A stretch of DNA of 64,000 nucleotides from Lacrimispora algidixylanolytica (lineage in GTDB: Bacteria > Bacillota > Clostridia > Lachnospirales > Lachnospiraceae): contig NZ_MCIA01000001.1 in the NCBI RefSeq assembly GCF_003609635.1, positions 222,906-286,905 on the forward strand. Direction: 5' to 3'. Shown here in pieces: positions 8,381-15,619 of the stretch; positions within the stretch are counted from its first letter, which is position 1; every line of letters starts with the position of its first letter. The notes below the pieces were generated by a model. That model did no database searches. It had not been told where the DNA came from and saw only the letters and a program-made list of their open reading frames with translations. The position numbers and the translations under genes were made by a program.

Positions 8381-8675
8381 AAAAGACTATCGATACTACA
8401 ATATTAATAACAGATATAACGCTAACCAGCCACACGGAAATCAATGCTGTATCATAAGAAGTGTCAGAAAGAGCTGTCCAATCTTTTATCCTTACCAAAT
8501 AACTGGTATAAAAAAGCTGTGAGCATATTGAGAATGCGCAACATATGAAGCTTATAGCTGTAATAATAGCATACTTGAAATTGTTGATACTGTTACATAG
8601 AACAAGTGACAACAAAGGTAGCAACAATGCAACAAACCCTAAAATTATGCTTATTAAGTTAGATGCTTCTATCAT
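8346..8675 (-). CDS. Small four-helix membrane protein
   Basis: A 109-aa hydrophobic protein with about four membrane segments: 6-26, 33-52, 78-98 and a short stretch between. The opening MIEASNLISIILGFVALLLPLLSL and the central SQLFYTSYLVRIKDWTALSDT resemble a family of small clostridial membrane proteins that databases sometimes label cytochrome c oxidase subunit 4. No haem or metal ligands support that label. GGGAGG lies seven bases before the ATG. The gene is convergent with the TetR remnant. The function is unknown. Confidence 0.6.
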   Translation of the reverse strand: MIEASNLISIILGFVALLLPLLSLVLCNSINNFKYAIITAISFICCAFSICSQLFYTSYLVRIKDWTALSDTSYDTALISVWLVSVISVINIVVSIVFFSKNRRIHKSS

Positions 8676-8741
8676 AATTATCCTCCCTTTCAGAACAAAA
8701 AAACTTATTGTTATTATAACTTATACTTATTATACTGTCAT

Positions 8742-8957
8742 TATAGAAATAGGGTCTTCTCCTATGCATCAAAAGGCGAGACAATATATCCCGGTAAATT
8801 TATGGGTACTGGAACAATCGCAGGTTGTAGCGGCTTAGAAAATGGACATTTACTGAAGGACGATGATACCATTCGATTGGAGATTGACCAAATTGGCTTT
8901 GTAGAAAATGTGGTAAAACGGCTTTCGATGAAATATTCTCGTATCAAAAGTGGATAA
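8742..8957 (+). pseudogene. C-terminal remnant of a fumarylacetoacetate hydrolase family protein
   Basis: The frame reads YASKGETIYPGKFMGTGTIAG, followed by CSGLENGHLLKDDDTIRLEIDQIGFVENVV, and stops at 8955-8957. This matches the end of FAH-family hydrolases/isomerases, with the conserved ET(I/L)xPGxxxGTGT and GxxxNxVV elements. No start and no N-terminal half are present. It is a leftover of a deleted gene. Confidence 0.65.
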
Positions 8958-9380
8958 ATGTTCCTTCACGAAAAATAGCTGTAAAGATTGGGATGTCATT
9001 GCGCAAGGAGTATGCTAACGAGAAAAATACAAAAACGAGCGTATACTCCGTTACTAGAATGGAATTTATGCGAAATCTTAAGATATAGAAATTGCAACTT
9101 TTCCAATTGTAAAATATGAACTTACGTAATCATATAATCTGCGTTGATATATTATGTAATACCAATCTATCGTAAAAAAATATATTTACATGCAATTGGG
9201 ATTTTATATTTCTAAAACATAATAAACAAGTAAATAAGATTTTACGTATTAGTGTACATTGAACATTTAATATTGATAGTTATTAAGTTTGGTGGTATCC
9301 TGTTCATATAGATGAATAGATTTAGCTGAATAAGAAATTATATTATAGTCAAAAATGGAATATAAATTGGAGATGAGTTT
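8958..9380. other. Intergenic stretch carrying a promoter
   Basis: An AT-rich stretch with no gene. The only structured element is the promoter at 9269-9301 listed separately. Confidence 0.5.
9269..9301 (+). promoter_or_regulatory. Promoter with the recurrent AATATTGATAGTTA word (copy 2)
   Basis: The word occupies 9269-9282, with TTGATA at 9273-9278, a 17-base spacer and TATCCT at 9296-9301. The -10 is poor in isolation, but the same TATCCT at the same spacing occurs in copy 4 (12929). Confidence 0.55.
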
Positions 9381-9974
9381 ATGGAGTATTCGCAGATAAG
9401 AAAGAACTTTGAGCGGCACGGATTTACAACACAAGTTTTTTCTACAAAGGAGGCTGCCTGTTGTTACCTTACCGATATTTTACAAAATCAAACGATCGGA
9501 TTTGGAGGAAGTGAAACTTTGATGGAACTGGGCTTGTTTGAGGCTCTACAACAAAAAAATGCTGTTGTATGGCACAATAAGATTCCAGGCATGGCAGTGC
9601 GAAAACTTGCAAATTGTGCAGACATCTATATATCCAGTGCAAACGCAATAACGGAGACAGGAGAAATTGTAAATATTGACGCAACAGGAAATCGTGTTTC
9701 AATGACTGCTTTTGGACCTCAATCCTGTTATTACATTATAGGAAGAAATAAAATTACAGCTAATATTAGCGAAGCATATTCTCGGTGTAAAAATGTAGCT
9801 GCCCCCTTAAATGCTAGACGATTGGGAGTAAAAACGCCATGTGCGGTTAAGGGAGATAAATGTTATGATTGTAACAGCCCTAACCGGATTTGCCGTATTA
9901 TTTCGGTAATTGAACGTGTACCAATGGGTATGAAGTGTGAAATTATTTTTGTGGATCAGGAATTGGGGTATTAA
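9381..9974 (+). CDS. LUD domain protein (LutC/YkgG-like)
   Basis: A 197-aa protein of the LUD (lactate utilisation, DUF162) superfamily. GFGGSETLMELGL at about 39-51 and the later VNIDATGNRVSMTAFGP and GRNKI segments are typical of single-domain LUD proteins common in anaerobes. The C-terminal CAVKGDKCYDCNSPNRICR has four cysteines that may hold a metal or cluster. There is no LutA or LutB partner nearby, so a role in lactate oxidation cannot be assumed. GGAGATGAG precedes the ATG. It is transcribed from the recurrent promoter at 9269. Confidence 0.8.
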   Translation: MEYSQIRKNFERHGFTTQVFSTKEAACCYLTDILQNQTIGFGGSETLMELGLFEALQQKNAVVWHNKIPGMAVRKLANCADIYISSANAITETGEIVNIDATGNRVSMTAFGPQSCYYIIGRNKITANISEAYSRCKNVAAPLNARRLGVKTPCAVKGDKCYDCNSPNRICRIISVIERVPMGMKCEIIFVDQELGY

Positions 9975-10001
9975 TCTAACCGAGGATTTTAAGGATACTA
10001 A

Positions 10002-10184
10002 TCTTTACGGAATTCTAACAAAAAGCAACATCAAATAAAAAGGCTATTGAATGGGTTAAATCAATCAATGCAAATGTTAGGGTTTGTGGCTGAAAGATTT
10101 GGTATGAGTGAGGCCCAGAAAATTGCTGAAAGTATTGAATATATTTGGAATTCTGATCTGAATAACGATCCATTCTATGTATAA
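10002..10184 (+). pseudogene. Short open frame, probable gene remnant
   Basis: An open stretch of about 60 codons between stops encodes LLNGLNQSMQMLGFVAERFG and then SEAQKIAESIEYIWNSDLNNDPFYV. It has protein-like composition but no ATG before codon 20 and no good ribosome binding site. I do not recognise the family. It may be the end of a lost gene or a small helical protein started at TTG. Confidence 0.3.
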
Positions 10185-10249
10185 GATTAATGGGCGCTGT
10201 TGATTCGAGTCGAGCTACTATTAATTGTATATCTTGGGAGGTATGAGTC

Positions 10250-10855
10250 TTGATAACGGTTATCTTATTTGATTTTGATGGAGTTCTAACAATTGATAAA
10301 ACAGGTTCGGAATCAATCACAAAATATATCTCAAGTAATAGTAATGTACCGTTAGATGTTGTAGAAGCTTGCTATTATAGGTACAATCAGGATTTATTAT
10401 GTGGTAAAATAACACATCGAGATATGTGGAAAAGTTTTTGTGATGAGATTGGACATGCATTGGATTATAATATTTTAATAGACTCATTTAAAAACACTAA
10501 GCTAGATAGAGATATGATTACGTTAGTTAAAGAACTAAAACACAGATACACAATCGGTATGGTAACAGATAATAAAGTTGATAGGATCGAAACTATTTTA
10601 GAATTTAACAATCTAAATAAATATTTCGACGTTGTATCAATATCAGCAAGATTACATTCAGGAAAAGAAGCAAACTATATATTTAATGATACATTAAAAA
10701 AACTCAACGTTCTTCCAGAGCAGTGCGTTTTTATTGATAATACTGAAAACAACTTAGTAATACCTAAACAAATGGGATTTCGTACTCTTCTATTCGATGA
10801 TGAAAATAGAAACTTTAAGATATTTAAGAATCAGTTACAAGACATGCTTAAATAA
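10250..10855 (+). CDS. HAD superfamily hydrolase
   Basis: A 201-aa haloacid-dehalogenase-like phosphatase. Motif I is DFDGVLTID at about 7-15 with the nucleophile Asp and acid/base Asp. Motif II is MVTDNK near 104-109. Motif III Lys lies in SGKEANY near 141-147, and motif IV is FIDNTENN near 164-171. A helical cap sits between motifs I and II (class C1, HAD-IA-like). The substrate is unknown, probably a small phosphorylated metabolite. The start is TTG 10250, with GGGAGG eight bases upstream; the nearby ATG 10243 is in another frame. It is followed by a clear terminator. Confidence 0.85.
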   Translation: MITVILFDFDGVLTIDKTGSESITKYISSNSNVPLDVVEACYYRYNQDLLCGKITHRDMWKSFCDEIGHALDYNILIDSFKNTKLDRDMITLVKELKHRYTIGMVTDNKVDRIETILEFNNLNKYFDVVSISARLHSGKEANYIFNDTLKKLNVLPEQCVFIDNTENNLVIPKQMGFRTLLFDDENRNFKIFKNQLQDMLK

Positions 10856-10900
10856 GAGAAGTTCGATTAGGGATAAATAATTCAAATTTAAAAATCTGTA

Positions 10901-10938
10901 AACTACCAATTATCAGGATTAAGTTGGTGGTTTTTTTA
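10901..10938 (+). terminator. Terminator of the HAD gene (family member T1)
   Basis: AACTACCAA (10901-10909) pairs with TTGGTGGTT (10924-10932), followed by a T tract. The arm before the T tract (ATTAAGTTGGTGG) is a near copy of the terminators at 12635 and 13434. Confidence 0.8.
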
Positions 10939-11226
10939 TACTTATATTGGAATAAGCTAATTCAAAAAATAATCTTTTATTAAAATATGGATATAAAGGT
11001 AATATGGCGGTTAGTAAGATTTTAGCCAACCACCATATACTTTATTATTACTCATCTTTAGTTGTGCATTTTGCAATCCTATACTATAAACTCATGGTCG
11101 TTTTACGCCAAAATATATCTTGTCTGTAGAAAAACAAATTATTATAGTAGGTTGATTCATATGGGGTTTTGAAGTGACTTTGACATGTTAATAGGGATAT
11201 TAATGAATTGAATAATTGTAAAATAA

Positions 11227-11727
11227 TTAGAAGCTGTGTTCAAAGATAAACGGCATAACCTCTTCACGATTAATTTTCAACACATAAGCAAATTCCTCGC
11301 AAAGTGTTTTTTCAGCGCCTTTGAGAAAATCTTCATCAGAAATCTGTAGTTTATTATTTTTATTAACTTCTTTTAACTCTTTTTTGTGGCATTGCAGAGT
11401 TTTTATCATATTTATAAGTTCGGTATGGTTACCATCAGCAATAATCTGGCTATATAATTCCTTGCGCTTACGATTATCCTTATTCCAAATGAAATTTTTA
11501 CCAGACATTTTCTTAACTAGAGAAAAAATTTCATCGGTAGATAGGAGCTTCCGAATTTCAGTTTTCTTACTGTCACTTACAGCTGAGACGTATACTGTCG
11601 CACCCGTATTATAAACAGGTTTAAGTACATAATATGGACGCGTTGTTTCATCCACGGACATATCCTGTAATCCGGTAACCTTACAGATACCATGTCTCCC
11701 GTATATGATGACATCACCAATATTCAT
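11227..11727 (-). CDS. CarD family transcriptional regulator
   Basis: A 166-aa protein with the CarD/CdnL/TRCF RNA-polymerase-interacting domain at the N-terminus: MNIGDVIIYGRHGICKVTGL at 1-20, and YYVLKPVYNTGATVYVSA at about 32-49. A helical C-terminal part follows. Proteins of this family bind the RNA polymerase beta subunit and modulate promoter opening; this is a small paralogue rather than a housekeeping one. It sits alone in the accessory region. A GAGGTG site precedes the ATG. Its leader contains a strong terminator hairpin, suggesting that expression is controlled by attenuation. Confidence 0.85.
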   Translation of the reverse strand: MNIGDVIIYGRHGICKVTGLQDMSVDETTRPYYVLKPVYNTGATVYVSAVSDSKKTEIRKLLSTDEIFSLVKKMSGKNFIWNKDNRKRKELYSQIIADGNHTELINMIKTLQCHKKELKEVNKNNKLQISDEDFLKGAEKTLCEEFAYVLKINREEVMPFIFEHSF

Positions 11728-11753
11728 ATATTCACCTCTTTCTATTAAAAAAA

Positions 11754-11820
11754 ATGTGGTTTACTAAAACCGGACCTACGTCCCTGTAAAGAAAACCACA
11801 TGTTTGATATTTATATTATA
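11754..11820 (-). promoter_or_regulatory. Leader with -10 box and terminator hairpin upstream of carD-like gene
   Basis: On the minus strand a TATAAT (11820-11815) is followed within about 15 bases by a hairpin with a 9-bp stem (AAACCACAT 11793-11801 with ATGTGGTTT 11754-11762). An inner GGAC/GTCC stem is present, and then comes a run of eight T. The ribosome binding site and ATG come only after this run. No other minus-strand gene lies upstream, so the terminator belongs to the leader of the CarD-like gene itself. The -35 is weak. Confidence 0.6.
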
Positions 11821-12134
11821 GCACAAATGAAGCTGATACGTATACGGCAATTTTCTCCAAACTTATGACTATATCCCGGAATAATCTGTCTAGTATTTAT
11901 CAGATTACCCGTAGAAAGAAAAATCTAATCATGTTGCAAATAGAATAAGAACATAAGGGGTCAACACTTATGAGTAGCAACAAAAAAATCAGGTGGACTA
12001 GAGACAGAATTGGAAGTCATCATTCTACTACATAAAGCTGATATCTATTGAATCAAGCATTGGAAACTAAATATTGATAGTTAGTTATGTTTGAAGTAGT
12101 ATAATATTACTGATCAAAAATAAGGAGGTATTTT
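11821..12134. other. Intergenic stretch with a promoter at its right end
   Basis: No gene was recognised. The stretch holds the upstream part of the CarD-like promoter and, at 12070-12102, the promoter of the next gene. Confidence 0.4.
12070..12102 (+). promoter_or_regulatory. Promoter with the recurrent AATATTGATAGTTA word (copy 3)
   Basis: The word lies at 12070-12083 with TTGATA at 12074-12079. At 17-base spacing the -10 is TAGTAT (12097-12102); a perfect TATAAT overlaps it at 12100-12105 with 20-base spacing. The ATG of the GNAT gene is 33 bases past 12102. Confidence 0.6.
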
Positions 12135-12602
12135 ATGGTACGGTTTGCAAAAAGAGAAGAATTAGAAAGCGTTAATCAGATTAGAAAACAAGTTAGCAGC
12201 TTGCACTCTAATGGGCGTCCGGATATCTGCAAAAAAGATTTTAGTAAAGAAATACAGGATGACATTTACAGTTTGTGGGAATTAGATAATTGCGATGTGT
12301 TAGTGGCTATTAGGAATGATTTTGTATGTGGTTTTGCTAGCGTCGAATATATTGATAGACCTTCATCTCCCTATATAAATGCGAGAAAATATTATCACAT
12401 AAAAGAATTGGGTGTGGATGAAAAGTTCAGACGTCAGAAGATTGCTACGGAGTTATTTGAGTTTATAAAAAAGCAAGCAAAAGAACGTAATTTTGAGAAA
12501 TTAGAATTAGATGTATTTGAATTTAATGAGGGAGCCGTAAAGTTTTATGAATCAGTTGGCTTTTGTACATATCGTAGATATATGGAATTTGAAAATAAAT
12601 GA
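12135..12602 (+). CDS. GNAT family N-acetyltransferase
   Basis: A 155-aa single-domain GNAT. YYHIKELGVDEKFRRQKIATELFEFIKKQAKE at about 86-117 contains the acetyl-CoA loop (RRQKIA, variant of Q/RxxGxG/A). LELDVFEFNEGAVKFYESVGF closes the domain. The acceptor is unknown. AAGGAGG lies just upstream of the ATG. The unit consists of its own promoter with the recurrent word, the gene, and a terminator of the repeated family. Confidence 0.85.
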   Translation: MVRFAKREELESVNQIRKQVSSLHSNGRPDICKKDFSKEIQDDIYSLWELDNCDVLVAIRNDFVCGFASVEYIDRPSSPYINARKYYHIKELGVDEKFRRQKIATELFEFIKKQAKERNFEKLELDVFEFNEGAVKFYESVGFCTYRRYMEFENK

Positions 12603-12634
12603 ACTGAATAATATTGGAGCTAGCAAATTAATAC

Positions 12635-12673
12635 AAACTACTAATTTAATATTAAGTTAGTAGTTTTTTTATG
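12635..12673 (+). terminator. Terminator of the GNAT gene (family member T2)
   Basis: AAACTACTAA (12635-12644) and TTAGTAGTTT (12657-12666) form a perfect 10-bp stem followed by T residues. The right arm and flank, beginning ATATTAAG, recur with one change at 13451-13475. Confidence 0.85.
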
Positions 12674-12752
12674 TGTAATTTACTCGATAAAAATGATATA
12701 GGCCAGCTTCCTGCTTCGTCCAGGAAATTAGGGTTAGAAGGATAAAAAGTCA

Positions 12753-12896
12753 ATGGGAATAAATATGATTTTTAACGGACACATCCATCACTTTGATAAT
12801 GATGCAAGTCTGGATAACCTTTTGAATGAGACAGCTGACAGTGTGAGCGAGACTAAAAAAGATAACGCTGTATTGTATGACGATGAGATGAATTAG
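12753..12896 (+). CDS. Possible 47-aa small protein
   Basis: A short frame from ATG 12753 to TAG 12896 encodes an acidic peptide that begins MGINMIFNGHIHHFDNDASL and ends AVLYDDEMN. AGAAGGAT lies nine bases upstream of the ATG. It has no membrane segment and no recognised motif. It lies between a terminator and the next promoter, and no own promoter is obvious. It may be a small protein or a remnant. Confidence 0.3.
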   Translation: MGINMIFNGHIHHFDNDASLDNLLNETADSVSETKKDNAVLYDDEMN

Positions 12897-12928
12897 GACT
12901 TAGTTAATTATAGGAACATTGATAACTT

Positions 12929-12961
12929 AATATTGATAGTTAGTAGCGATTGCTGTATCCT
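12929..12961 (+). promoter_or_regulatory. Promoter with the recurrent AATATTGATAGTTA word (copy 4)
   Basis: The word lies at 12929-12942, TTGATA at 12933-12938, and TATCCT at 12956-12961 after a 17-base spacer, the same layout as at 9269. Confidence 0.55.
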
Positions 12962-13007
12962 AAATATAAATCGGAGATTTGTTTGCATATGAGCATTGGA
13001 GGTGACT

Positions 13008-13385
13008 ATGAGTATGAATGAAAAAGAAGCTGTTATTAAAGAGTATTTTGATATGTGGGTATTACGTGACTTTAAGAATATTTATAATATTTTTGACAGT
13101 GATATCTATTATAGCGAATGTTATGGTCCAGAGTATCAGGGCATCTCTGAAATACATCAATGGATTGACAAGATGTTAAAAGAGCAAGAAGTAATTGAAT
13201 GGACTATTAAACGATTCATTCATCAAGCCAATACCGTTGTTGTAGAATGGTTTTTCAAAGATAAAGTGCAAGATAAAATCAGTGGGTTTGATGGCATTTC
13301 AATTATTGAATTTACTGAATACGTAACAATCAATTCAATTAAAGAATTTAGTTCGGAGGCATTACATACAACACCATTTAGATAG
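13008..13385 (+). CDS. NTF2-like (SnoaL-type) small protein
   Basis: A 125-aa protein with the cone-shaped NTF2/SnoaL fold pattern. The opening helix EKEAVIKEYFDMWVLRDFKNIYNIFDSDIYY is followed by GPEYQGISEIHQWIDKML and strands IEWTIKRFIHQANTVVVEWFFKD. Members act as small-molecule isomerases, hydrolases or binding proteins; no catalytic residues can be named here. ATG 13008 has GGAGG five bases upstream and is preferred over TTG 12996. Its own promoter and terminator enclose it as a single-gene unit. Confidence 0.75.
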   Translation: MSMNEKEAVIKEYFDMWVLRDFKNIYNIFDSDIYYSECYGPEYQGISEIHQWIDKMLKEQEVIEWTIKRFIHQANTVVVEWFFKDKVQDKISGFDGISIIEFTEYVTINSIKEFSSEALHTTPFR

Positions 13386-13433
13386 TTTTTTGAATTTGAT
13401 GAATTTCAATTTAATACTATAAGTGAATAATTG

Positions 13434-13472
13434 AACTACTAACTATTGAAATATTAAGCTAGTAGTTTTTTT
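13434..13472 (+). terminator. Terminator of the NTF2-like gene (family member T3)
   Basis: AACTACTA (13434-13441) pairs with TAGTAGTT (13460-13467), followed by T residues. It is near identical to T2 on its 3' side, including the ATG that follows the T run. Confidence 0.8.
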
Positions 13473-13667
13473 ATGATATTGGAAACCATTTTCAAGAGTG
13501 CAGGATTTGAAGTTGATTTGTTAGAATACTGTGATGAAAAAGGACGATTTCACTTTAACTATTGGAATCCGGAACAAGGAATGATTGGCAGATCATTACG
13601 TTTTGATACAAGAAATAATAAAGGCAAACTTGGTATGGTATCAATTATAATAGATGCCATAAAATAA
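13473..13667 (+). pseudogene. C-terminal fragment of a COG4627-type SAM methyltransferase
   Basis: The 64 codons encode FKSAGFEVDLLEYCDEKGRF, then FNYWNPEQGMIGRSLRFDTRN and MVSIIIDAIK. This corresponds to the end of small predicted SAM-dependent methyltransferases of the COG4627 type. The SAM-binding N-terminal half is missing. The apparent ATG lies exactly at the end of the T run of terminator T3 and has no ribosome binding site. The gene was therefore probably cut here when the upstream unit arrived. Confidence 0.6.
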
Positions 13668-13975
13668 AAATTTATTTCATGTTCTCACACTATCAGTATA
13701 AATCTGATATTTTTTGTAGTAAATCCAGCAATAAAAATTTTTCAATGTACTCATTAACAGTGCATATGAAACACTTATTGAAGTGCAAAAAATAATAAGA
13801 TATAATATAGAAAAGTGACGTTTTTTACATACTATGGAAAACTCATACCCTCCAGTCAAAGTATCATCCAACACAAAATAAAAGTATCACCCCCTATCAA
13901 ACCTCAATCAATGGAATTCAAAGAAAGGAGACATTATAAAGATCAGTTAATACCTGAATTTATAATTGCTTTCAT
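13668..13975. other. Intergenic stretch with the gntR promoter
   Basis: No gene recognised. It carries the promoter at 13778-13806 and a purine-rich AAAGGAG at 13924-13930 that is too far from the gntR ATG to be its ribosome binding site. Confidence 0.45.
13778..13806 (+). promoter_or_regulatory. Promoter upstream of gntR-deoC
   Basis: TTGAAG (13778-13783), a 17-base spacer and a perfect TATAAT (13801-13806). The start of the GntR gene is about 170 bases downstream. Confidence 0.6.
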
Positions 13976-14695
13976 ATGCGTAAAGTACCAGCCTATATGG
14001 CAGTTCACGATTTAATTAAAAAAAGAATACAGGATGGAACCTATCCTGTTTTAGAGCTTCTTCCAACGGAGCCTGAACTTGAAAAAATATATAAGGTAAG
14101 CCGCACCACCATAAGAAGTGCCATGGAGCTATTAAAAGAAGAAGGCTTCGTTGAAGTCAAACAAGGCAGAGGCACCATGGTTCTGGATCAGAGAACCATT
14201 CAGGACCTGAATAAGGTAACCTCTGTAACCGAGTCCTTAAGAAGAAAGGGATATGATGTCCGTACCAAAAGCATGTACATCGATATCATACCTGCAAACG
14301 ATAAGCTTTTAAAAGAACTGAACCTAAGTACCGATGATTCCATCACCCGCGTGCAGAGAATCCAGCTCATTGATGAGAACCCTATTGCAATTATGAGAAA
14401 TTACATTCCTACCTCTCTCGTTCCTGGACTTATGCAGTTTACCAATAAATTCTCTGGTCTTTATCAGTTTTTGGAAGAACATTACGACCTGCAGATTGAT
14501 TCTGCCCACGATAAGATATTTGCAAAATCCGCTGATTTTGCAGAATCTGAGATGCTTAATGTCCCACCAGGTACTGCTCTTCTTTGCATCCGTCGCATTT
14601 GTTATCAGAACGAAAAACCTGTCTGCGTGGATGATGTGTGCATCATCGGAGACCAATATGAGCTAGCCATTTCCACCAACGGTCGATATAAATAA
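13976..14695 (+). CDS. GntR family (HutC/UTRA) transcriptional regulator
   Basis: A 239-aa repressor-type regulator. The N-terminal winged helix spans about 5-70: AVHDLIKKRIQDGTYPVLELLPTEPELEK, with the recognition helix VSRTTIRSAMELLKEEGFVE. A UTRA ligand-binding domain (about 90-235) follows, with the R-x-Y-I segment MRNYIPTSLVPGL. The ligand is probably a sugar phosphate or related metabolite. The gene lies 20 bases ahead of deoC, and the alcohol dehydrogenase follows, so it likely controls them. ATG 13976 is the only start that gives the normal N-terminus but has no clear ribosome binding site; an in-frame stop lies at 13955-13957. Confidence 0.87.
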   Translation: MRKVPAYMAVHDLIKKRIQDGTYPVLELLPTEPELEKIYKVSRTTIRSAMELLKEEGFVEVKQGRGTMVLDQRTIQDLNKVTSVTESLRRKGYDVRTKSMYIDIIPANDKLLKELNLSTDDSITRVQRIQLIDENPIAIMRNYIPTSLVPGLMQFTNKFSGLYQFLEEHYDLQIDSAHDKIFAKSADFAESEMLNVPPGTALLCIRRICYQNEKPVCVDDVCIIGDQYELAISTNGRYK

Positions 14696-14715
14696 AAATA
14701 GGGGGATACGATACC

Positions 14716-15429
14716 ATGAATCATATTTCTATGGAAGCTTTATCAAAATGGATTGATATTAGCTGTGTAAAATCCATTGATACAACAAAGGATGTGGACC
14801 AGATGATCGCCGCGGCCAAAAGCTATGGGTTTATATGTGCCTTTGCTCTTCCCTCCATGACCCCCTATCTCATTCAGAACTTAAAAGGCACCTGCGACAC
14901 TCTTATCGGGGGAACTGTAGGATTTCCTTCTGGCTGTGATACTACAGACAGCAAAGTCTTACAAGCCAGAGAACTACTTGCTATGGGATGTCAGGAAATT
15001 GATATGGTGATTAATATCGGACAACTAAAATCCAATCAATTAGACCTTGTCTTTCAAGACATAAAAGCAGTGGCCGATATCTGTGGGACAGTTCCATTAA
15101 AAACAATTCTTGAAGTCACTCTTTTGACGAATGAGGAAATAATAAAAGCCAGCAAGCTGGCAGAGTCTGCTGGAGCCTCTTACATAAAAACCGGAACCGG
15201 CTGGTGTAAAGATCCTACCTTGCCAGAGCACATCCATATAATCCGGTCTAACATCCATCCCGATACTAAAATCAAAGCGGCTGGTGGTATTCGAAACCTT
15301 GATACTCTACTTGAGTTGAAGCAGGCAGGCTGTGACCGCTTTGGCATCTCCACTGCTTCCGCACTCACTATCATGAATGAAGCGGCGGTATTGAAACGCT
15401 TAGACGGAAACATATTCTCATCATTCTAA
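14716..15429 (+). CDS. deoC: Deoxyribose-phosphate aldolase
   Basis: A 237-aa class I aldolase (DERA), splitting 2-deoxyribose 5-phosphate into glyceraldehyde 3-phosphate and acetaldehyde. The Schiff-base Lys lies in SYIKTGTGW at about 155-163 and the second active-site Lys in IKAAGGIRN near 184-192; EIDMVINIGQLKS matches the conserved substrate region. A G-rich site about 10 bases upstream supports the ATG. It follows gntR by 20 bases, and a secondary alcohol dehydrogenase lies downstream. No phosphopentomutase or nucleoside phosphorylase is adjacent, so the substrate may come from another sugar. Acetaldehyde produced here could be a substrate for reduction by the downstream enzyme (inference). 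Confidence 0.9.
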   Translation: MNHISMEALSKWIDISCVKSIDTTKDVDQMIAAAKSYGFICAFALPSMTPYLIQNLKGTCDTLIGGTVGFPSGCDTTDSKVLQARELLAMGCQEIDMVINIGQLKSNQLDLVFQDIKAVADICGTVPLKTILEVTLLTNEEIIKASKLAESAGASYIKTGTGWCKDPTLPEHIHIIRSNIHPDTKIKAAGGIRNLDTLLELKQAGCDRFGISTASALTIMNEAAVLKRLDGNIFSSF

Positions 15430-15532
15430 ATGTATCCATTAATCGTTATTATTTTAATCCTGAATTTATTTCATTTGTATATAATACTTAAATCCCCTTA
15501 CATTCATTATTAAATTAAATATGAAATACGAA

Positions 15533-15561
15533 TTGACCCCTCAAACATAATGATGTATAAT
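15533..15561 (+). promoter_or_regulatory. Strong promoter of the secondary alcohol dehydrogenase gene
   Basis: TTGACC (15533-15538), a 17-base spacer and TATAAT (15556-15561). AAAGGAG lies just before the ATG at 15620. The gene can thus be expressed apart from deoC. Confidence 0.75.
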
Positions 15562-15619
15562 ATCCATAGATTCACTCGTTAAATATATAACAATAAATGA
15601 TAATAAAGGAGATGTTCTT

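Noticed and set aside
10901-13475. Integron-type attC sites at the repeated hairpins
   Set aside because: The arms read CTACTAA/TTAGTAG and do not contain the RYYYAAC/GTTRRRY core sites. There is no integrase gene in the window, and the T runs fit terminators.
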